A stretch of DNA of 10,106 nucleotides from Lachnospiraceae bacterium UBA3821. GTDB taxonomy: Bacteria > Bacillota > Clostridia > Lachnospirales > Lachnospiraceae. This document shows positions 6,514 to 10,106 of this stretch, piece after piece (position 1 is the stretch's first letter; each line of letters starts with the position of its first letter). Both the position numbers and the translations under genes were made by a program. The stretch spans positions 1 to 10,106 of the forward strand of contig DFDT01000035.1 of the NCBI GenBank assembly GCA_002368865.1. Reading direction: 5' to 3'. The notes beneath the pieces were generated by a model that saw nothing but the letters and a program-made list of their open reading frames with translations, was not told the origin of the DNA and searched no databases.

Positions 6514-6711
6514 CTTTTACCTCCCTTGGTTTTTGATGTGCGGGATTACCGCGTTTACATGTATCTGCAACTCACCGCATCGTTCACAGAGCGGATGAAG
6601 CTACGGATCTTGTGATAGTAAGGCCAATTGCTTGAAGCTTTCGATTTGTGCTATTTTGGCCCATTGTTATATGGATTGGATTGAACTGCCCTTCGTATCC
6701 TGCCTGTATAA
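6514..6711 (-). other. 198-nt gap between isomerase and binding-protein genes
   Basis: No gene and no convincing promoter or terminator is visible here. There are only short inverted repeats: a 6-bp GGCCAA/TTGGCC pair with a long loop, and GCGG/CCGC at 6540-6543 and 6549-6552. The gap ends in the ribosome-binding site of the binding-protein gene (GGGAGG, 6525-6520). Read-through from the upstream gene is the simplest explanation for expression. Confidence 0.5.
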
Positions 6712-7638
6712 TTACTTGAGCATATCCATGACCAGCTGGTGTGCTTTCACGCCATCCTGAGAAACGATGACTTCCGCGATTCTGTCCATTCCGAGTCTCT
6801 CCACGCCGTGATAGATCTTCTCGAAGGAGTCAATATTGCTCTGGGTCTCTTCCGCCGGGTTCTCTCTGATGGGGAATGTGTCGAAGAAGACTACGCCGTC
6901 ATATTTGTACTTGAGCAGATAGTAAACAAACTCAGCCGCATGACCGATGTTGACAGATCCGAAGATCAATCCGCCGTCCTGCTGGGAATAGCCGTCATTC
7001 ATGTGAAGGCCAAAGAGCTTGCCCTTGGACGCTGCGAGTGCAAGTCCATAAGAGGGGCTGTCGTGCTTCATCAGCATATGGCAAAAGTCCAAAGTTGCGC
7101 CGACGTTGGGACGGTCTACTTCGCTGATCAGGTACAGCGTCATACCCGTGCTGTCTACCATCGCGAAATTGCGCTCCTCGAAAGGCTTGTACTCGATGCT
7201 GATCTTGAGATCGGGGCCGTAATCTGCCACTTCCCGGATGGCCTCTACGATCTTCTTGAAATTCTTCTCATAATCGCACTGGAAGGGATAATCAAATCCA
7301 TCATTTTCCAGCCAAAGGGTGATCACTTTTCCATCGAGTTTGCGGCACACGTCAACGGCTTCCTTGGCCATATCAATTGCTTTGCGCCTGATCTCTTCAT
7401 TGGGATTTGTGAAATCGCCGGGCTTGAAGTCTTCTCCGCGCCAGCGAACCGCCAGACCGTTTGTTTTCAGCGGTCCCATCGCCTTCTTGATATCCTCGAT
7501 ATCATTTCCAGCGAAGTGCTCGGGATAGTTGAATTCCAGATGTGTGATTCCTTTCATTCCTCTGTATGCAGCGATTGCATCATATACAGTCTGTCCCTTG
7601 AATATAAATGAATTGAACCTTCCTGCGTAATTAAACAT
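6712..7638 (-). CDS. Xylose-isomerase-like TIM-barrel sugar isomerase/epimerase
   Basis: This 308-residue protein has the look of the AP_endonuc_2 (xylose-isomerase-like) TIM barrel: alternating strands and helices with metal-binding residues at strand ends. The expected divalent-metal set is visible as Glu149 (ISIEYKP), Asp184 (GATLDFCHML), His212 (LHMNDGY) and Asp253 (FFDTFP). As recalled, Glu-Asp-His-Asp fits L-rhamnose-isomerase-type enzymes better than the D-tagatose 3-epimerase group, which uses Glu last. GLIFGSVNIG (223-232) is also characteristic of that subgroup. It probably interconverts a ketose with an aldose or its epimer in the cytoplasm. The ATG at 7638 was chosen because GGAGG (7648-7644) lies 5 nt upstream; a longer reading from 7674 would run through that site. 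It is the first gene of the main operon, directly behind the promoter at 7686-7714. Exact substrate unknown. Confidence 0.88.
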   Translation of the reverse strand: MFNYAGRFNSFIFKGQTVYDAIAAYRGMKGITHLEFNYPEHFAGNDIEDIKKAMGPLKTNGLAVRWRGEDFKPGDFTNPNEEIRRKAIDMAKEAVDVCRKLDGKVITLWLENDGFDYPFQCDYEKNFKKIVEAIREVADYGPDLKISIEYKPFEERNFAMVDSTGMTLYLISEVDRPNVGATLDFCHMLMKHDSPSYGLALAASKGKLFGLHMNDGYSQQDGGLIFGSVNIGHAAEFVYYLLKYKYDGVVFFDTFPIRENPAEETQSNIDSFEKIYHGVERLGMDRIAEVIVSQDGVKAHQLVMDMLK

Positions 7639-7643
7639 TGGAT

Positions 7644-7648
7644 CCTCC
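7644..7648 (-). promoter_or_regulatory. Ribosome-binding site deciding the isomerase start
   Basis: GGAGG lies 5 nt before the ATG at 7638. An upstream in-frame start at 7674 would place this site inside the coding region and sits close to the predicted transcription start. Confidence 0.75.
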
Positions 7649-7668
7649 TTGCATCTGTTGCTTGGCTG

Positions 7669-7745
7669 TTTCACTTTCTGTCATCATAATATTTCACCTA
7701 TCATTTTCTGTCAATTGAATTTTCATAATTATTCACTTTTCGTCA
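7669..7745. repeat. Three direct repeats forming a putative DeoR operator array
   Basis: Three 15-bp copies on the plus strand lie at 7669-7683 (TTTCACTTTCTGTCA), 7699-7713 (TATCATTTTCTGTCA, 13/15) and 7731-7745 (ATTCACTTTTCGTCA, 12/15). Starts are 30 and 32 bp apart, about three helical turns, so all face the same side of the DNA. Copy one covers the predicted transcription start, copy two the spacer and -35, and copy three lies just upstream of the -35. This is a typical repressor layout. A fourth copy lies at 970-984. The two DeoR proteins are the obvious candidates to bind. Confidence 0.6.
7686..7714 (-). promoter_or_regulatory. Main operon promoter
   Basis: On the minus strand, TTGACA (7714-7709, perfect -35) is followed after 17 nt by TATTAT (7691-7686, 5/6 -10). 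A start near 7679 gives a leader of about 41 nt containing the isomerase ribosome-binding site. It lies downstream of the terminator at 7845-7891 and is overlaid by the direct repeats at 7669-7745. Confidence 0.8.
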
Positions 7746-7844
7746 CATTATACAAGCAGAATCTTTCATATTTATGTATTAACGACAGCTAACTTGTCTT
7801 TATTTTCACAATTTGTCGTTCTGTTTTGACATTATTTTCATTTA

Positions 7845-7891
7845 CCCAAAAATAAAAGGCGTATTGGAGCTGCATTTCACTCCTATACGCC
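7845..7891 (-). terminator. Intrinsic terminator after the ROK kinase gene
   Basis: On the minus strand, GGCGTATaGGAG (7891-7880) pairs with CTCCaATACGCC (7869-7858), with one internal mismatch and a 10-nt loop. TTTTATTTTT (7857-7848) follows. A strong stem plus a long T run is a textbook Rho-independent terminator. It separates the oxidoreductase-ROK unit from the main transporter operon. Confidence 0.9.
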
Positions 7892-7905
7892 CTATTTCAA
7901 ATAGG
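7891..7905. repeat. 15-nt palindrome next to the terminator
   Basis: CCTATTTCAAATAGG is a perfect palindrome about a central base (7-bp arms, 7891-7897 and 7899-7905). It shares one base with the terminator stem. It could be a small extra stem in the 3' end of the ROK mRNA or a protein-binding site; the AT-rich context weakens either claim. Confidence 0.4.
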
Positions 7906-7956
7906 ATTATTTCCAATTTATTTCACATCACTTTATCTTTTTCTATTATATGCCCG

Positions 7957-8874
7957 CTAGTTCATGCGCTTCATACGCATGGCGGCATACTCGGCAGCGC
8001 CAATCACGCATTTGTCCTCTTCATCCCCGGTAAATATCACGCGAAGCGACTGTGCAGGAAATGGCTTCCTTGTATGCACCAGAATCCGCTCCACGAGTCT
8101 TTCTTTGGGAAATCCCGCCATAGACGGAACACCGCCCCCGATCAGCACGCAGTCCGGGTCAAGGATATTCACTTCTGTCGCCACAGTCATTGCCATTCGG
8201 TCTATGAATTGCTGCAGAAGCGGGTCCTCCCCTTTTTCCAGAAACAGTCTTCCGATCGGTGTGTCCGGGAAAACTGATTCACACAGATGCGCCAGGTATT
8301 TCCCCCCAGCCAGATTTTCCATGCAGCCCCTGTTTCCGCAGCCGCACAGTTCTGTGCTGCCATCCACAGGAATATGCCCCAGCTCACCGGCCGTTCCATT
8401 CCGTCCCACCAGTGGGACGCCGTCTATGACAATTGCATTTCCGATTCCTGTGCCAAAATAGAAGCCGCACAACATGTTTTGATCCCAAAGGCTCCATTTT
8501 CTGCGGTCATAGAGCACAGCCATTGTCACGTCCCGTTCTATATAGACGGGAATATGAAATGCATCCGTGAGATACTGCACGACCGGCAGTCCCTCCATAA
8601 ACGCTACGTTGGGCGCTTGCAGCACTGTCTTCCTTTCGCGGTCAATCGCTGCCGGAAAGCCGATGGAAATCGTCCGGATGTCCATATTTTGGCAATACTC
8701 CGCAATGTATTCTCTTAGATCTTTCATTGGATCCGTTGTGCGGAAGACGCTTCTCACAGGAATCTTTCTAAAATTTGCAGTTTTTCCCTGCTCGTACACG
8801 ACACCGATCCGGAAATTGGTGCCTCCGATATCAATGCCGAGAATGCCGGGGGTTTCTGTCTTTTCATTTCGCAT
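7957..8874 (-). CDS. ROK-family sugar kinase, allose-kinase-like
   Basis: This 305-residue cytoplasmic kinase shows the ROK layout: an ATP phosphate loop DIGGTN (15-20), catalytic Asp115 in ERDV, GTGIGNAIVIDG (141-152), and the ROK zinc site. The zinc ligands would be His167 (GELGHIPV) with Cys177, Cys179 and Cys184 in CGCGNRGCME, and GGGV follows at 246-249. It would phosphorylate a hexose at the expense of ATP. From memory, the order and wording of several blocks (GFPA near 72-75, GELGHIP, the DPDCVLIGGGV region, and FP near 255) resemble E. coli AlsK more than a generic glucokinase. This is a by-eye impression. The start ATG overlaps the upstream gene's stop by 11 nt, with GAGG 12 nt upstream, so coupling is likely. 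Its stop is followed by the terminator 66 nt on. Glucose or N-acetylmannosamine kinase activity is an alternative. Confidence 0.9.
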   Translation of the reverse strand: MRNEKTETPGILGIDIGGTNFRIGVVYEQGKTANFRKIPVRSVFRTTDPMKDLREYIAEYCQNMDIRTISIGFPAAIDRERKTVLQAPNVAFMEGLPVVQYLTDAFHIPVYIERDVTMAVLYDRRKWSLWDQNMLCGFYFGTGIGNAIVIDGVPLVGRNGTAGELGHIPVDGSTELCGCGNRGCMENLAGGKYLAHLCESVFPDTPIGRLFLEKGEDPLLQQFIDRMAMTVATEVNILDPDCVLIGGGVPSMAGFPKERLVERILVHTRKPFPAQSLRVIFTGDEEDKCVIGAAEYAAMRMKRMN

Positions 8875-9883
8875 GGGATTTGGCTACCTCTGTTGCCTCT
8901 TCAAGAATCTCCAGCACACGAACAACCTCTTCATCGCGAATGCACTTCGGCGCACCGTTCTCGATTGCATCGACAAGGTTGTCATATACTCGCTCATAGT
9001 GTGCGCAGCCGACCGGCACTTTTTCCTCTACACGATCACCATCTTCATTCATGTACACCAATGTGCCCCAGCGCTCTTCTGGTGCAGGCGCTGTACTGAC
9101 CACATGGCGGCCTACCACTTTCTTCTTTCCGGAATTGTGGATGACCGGCGGGAGTGTGAAACTGCCCCTGGTTCCATGGAGAGTAAAGCGAGGATAGTCG
9201 ATCATTACACACATGCTGGTATTCACGGACGCCTTGCTGTTTCCGTAGTAGAATTCCAGATCGTAGTAATCATCCCCTATGCCGGGATGATGAATGCTGC
9301 GGACGTCAAAATGTGTGCTGTCAGGCATCCCCAGCAAGCTGATCACCTGGTCGATCGTATGAACAGCCAGGTTGTAGAGGGTACCCAGATGGTCGTACCA
9401 TCCGTTTGTCTTGAAATAATCGTAGTGACTCTCCAGCCGCACAAGCTGTCCGAGTTTTCCACTTTCCATCACCTCTTTTACTGCAAGGAAGTCTGCGTCA
9501 AACCGACGGTTCTGATTAGGCATGCAGATCAGCCCTTTTTCCTTAGCCAGTGCAAATACCTCTCGTGCCTCAGCAGCGGTAGGAGCAAAGGGTTTCTCAA
9601 CAAGCGCATGTTTGCCGGCATGCAGAATCTGCTTCGCATAGGGTACATGGAAACGGTCAGGCGTATTGACTACCACAAGGTTGACTTCCTCATCGTCAAG
9701 GATTCTATTCAAATCTGTTGTAAAAATGATTTCCGGATAGAAAGGCTCATACTCCGCAAATGCCGCAATATCCTCTTCCCTTCTGAATACATACTTCACC
9801 TTGATGTCGTCTCTGTTCTCCACGTAGGGAATGTGATACTCTCTGACGCTGACGCCAAATCCGATATAGGCAATTGTGATCAT
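8864..9883 (-). CDS. Gfo/Idh/MocA-family NAD(P)-dependent oxidoreductase
   Basis: At 339 residues this has the normal length for the family. An N-terminal Rossmann domain (about 1-120) begins with IAYIGFGVS (4-12) and includes NTPDRFH (73-79) and the family signature EKPFA (96-100) with catalytic Lys97. The C-terminal alpha/beta domain has YNLAVHTIDQ (170-179), with His175 and Asp178 in the usual catalytic stretch, and LHGTRGSF (235-242). The segment resembles the IolW/YdgJ subgroup, which includes scyllo-inositol dehydrogenases; that is a by-eye match. It probably oxidises or reduces a sugar or polyol hydroxyl using NAD(P). The start is the ATG at 9883, with GGAGG 6 nt upstream; a longer reading from 9925 would run through that site. 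It is first in a two-gene unit with the ROK kinase. Confidence 0.92.
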   Translation of the reverse strand: MITIAYIGFGVSVREYHIPYVENRDDIKVKYVFRREEDIAAFAEYEPFYPEIIFTTDLNRILDDEEVNLVVVNTPDRFHVPYAKQILHAGKHALVEKPFAPTAAEAREVFALAKEKGLICMPNQNRRFDADFLAVKEVMESGKLGQLVRLESHYDYFKTNGWYDHLGTLYNLAVHTIDQVISLLGMPDSTHFDVRSIHHPGIGDDYYDLEFYYGNSKASVNTSMCVMIDYPRFTLHGTRGSFTLPPVIHNSGKKKVVGRHVVSTAPAPEERWGTLVYMNEDGDRVEEKVPVGCAHYERVYDNLVDAIENGAPKCIRDEEVVRVLEILEEATEVAKSHAK

Positions 9884-9889
9884 TGATGT

Positions 9890-9894
9890 CCTCC
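9890..9894 (-). promoter_or_regulatory. Ribosome-binding site deciding the oxidoreductase start
   Basis: GGAGG lies 6 nt before the ATG at 9883. The Rossmann strand begins right after that ATG, so the 14-residue upstream extension is unlikely to be translated. Confidence 0.75.
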
Positions 9895-9943
9895 TTTTCA
9901 CGCAGTTTCTTCTAGGTTTATTCAATTATTTCCATATATTTTT

Positions 9944-9971
9944 ATTATAATTCAGTTTCATCCACTTTCAA
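9944..9971 (-). promoter_or_regulatory. Promoter of the oxidoreductase-ROK kinase unit
   Basis: The minus strand has TTGAAA (9971-9966) and TATAAT (9949-9944) with a 16-nt spacer, a strong SigA-type match. A start near 9937 gives a leader of about 54 nt. The -35 and spacer contain two TGAAA repeats 10 bp apart (TGAAAGTGGA, TGAAACTGAA). They share the GAAAGTG core with the operator motif of the main operon, so weaker control by the same regulators is possible. Confidence 0.7.
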
Positions 9972-9981
9972 CAACATTTGT

Positions 9982-10106
9982 GGCGAAGGACAATCGCCTG
10001 GCAGTTTGCTTCCGCCCGGTTGGCCGTTGACCGCAGGGTGCATCTTCGTGCAGGCACGAAATGCGCCAATAGCTTATTGCTCAAAAAAGCATCCGACTTT
10101 TCTTTA
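9982..10106. other. GC-rich hairpin-containing intergenic stretch at the window edge
   Basis: No gene is recognised here. The plus strand has GGCGA/TCGCC arms at 9982-9986 and 9994-9998 (7-nt loop). It also has a longer stem at 10037-10067, where TTCGTGC pairs with GCACGAA and continues outward through a bulged C into GCAT/ATGC and a GG/CC end with one wobble. No T run follows on either strand, so it is not a normal terminator. One minus-strand frame stays open from the edge to a TGA at 9968-9970 (45 codons), but the translation is rich in Arg, Cys and Ala and looks non-native. A dispersed repeat is the likeliest reading. Confidence 0.4.

Noticed and set aside
6545..6560. Possible CcpA cre site (minus strand ATGTAAACG half) before the binding-protein gene
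   Set aside because: The left half matches the cre consensus but the right half does not, so the site as a whole fails.
7747..7752. TATAAT on the minus strand upstream of the main promoter
   Set aside because: No -35 match upstream; the TTGACA-17-TATTAT pair at 7686-7714 is far better.
7945..7950. TATAAT on the minus strand just after the ROK stop
   Set aside because: No acceptable -35 at 16-18 nt, and any transcript would hit the terminator at 7845-7891 within about 90 nt.
8567..9886. Long plus-strand open frame (439 codons) opposite the oxidoreductase and ROK genes
   Set aside because: Antisense to two well-supported genes, no recognisable domain, and it spans the junction of both.
1..10106. 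CRISPR arrays, tRNA or rRNA genes, insertion sequences
   Set aside because: No regularly spaced long repeats, no tRNA-like cloverleaf seen in the gaps, and no transposase-like reading frame; nearly all the DNA is accounted for by metabolic genes.

Overview
The window is a carbohydrate-uptake and catabolism locus. All recognisable genes are on the minus strand, so transcription runs from high to low coordinates. Several things point to a low-to-moderate-GC Firmicute, probably a gut-type Clostridia/Lachnospiraceae organism. These are strong GGAGG ribosome-binding sites 5-8 nt before most starts, a TTG start, a substrate-binding lipoprotein with a long acidic Ala/Glu linker, and SigA-type TTGACA/TATAAT promoters. 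This placement is inferred from style, not from a marker gene.

Upstream unit (9971 down to 7845): a SigA-like promoter (TTGAAA-16-TATAAT) drives a Gfo/Idh/MocA oxidoreductase. An 11-nt-overlapping ROK sugar kinase follows; as recalled, it resembles E. coli allose kinase along its length. The unit closes with a clear intrinsic terminator at 7845-7891. The 180 bp before the promoter hold no recognised gene, only GC-rich hairpins that may belong to a dispersed repeat.

Main unit (7714 down to 857): a near-consensus promoter (TTGACA-17-TATTAT) is overlaid by three copies of a 15-bp motif at 30-32 bp spacing. It leads into a TIM-barrel sugar isomerase/epimerase, a sugar-binding lipoprotein, a two-domain ABC ATPase, a ribose-type permease, a ribokinase and a DeoR-family regulator. 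A stem-loop separates the binding protein from the ATPase. A 13-20-13 inverted repeat sits on a probable internal promoter between permease and ribokinase. A terminator-like 13-20-13 inverted repeat follows the DeoR gene.

Distal unit (about 975 down to the left edge): a second DeoR-family gene, about 63% identical to the first by manual alignment. It overlaps by 4 nt (ATGA) a gene that starts at position 17 and leaves the window. A copy of the 15-bp motif lies upstream of this second regulator.

Working model (inference): the transporter imports a pentose or an uncommon hexose, the isomerase and oxidoreductase interconvert it, and two kinases (PfkB and ROK) phosphorylate it. Two paralogous DeoR repressors sense a phosphorylated intermediate and act on the TTTCACTTTCTGTCA-type sites. 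The ROK kinase suggests an allose-like sugar and the PfkB kinase a ribose-like sugar; the sequence alone does not settle the substrate.
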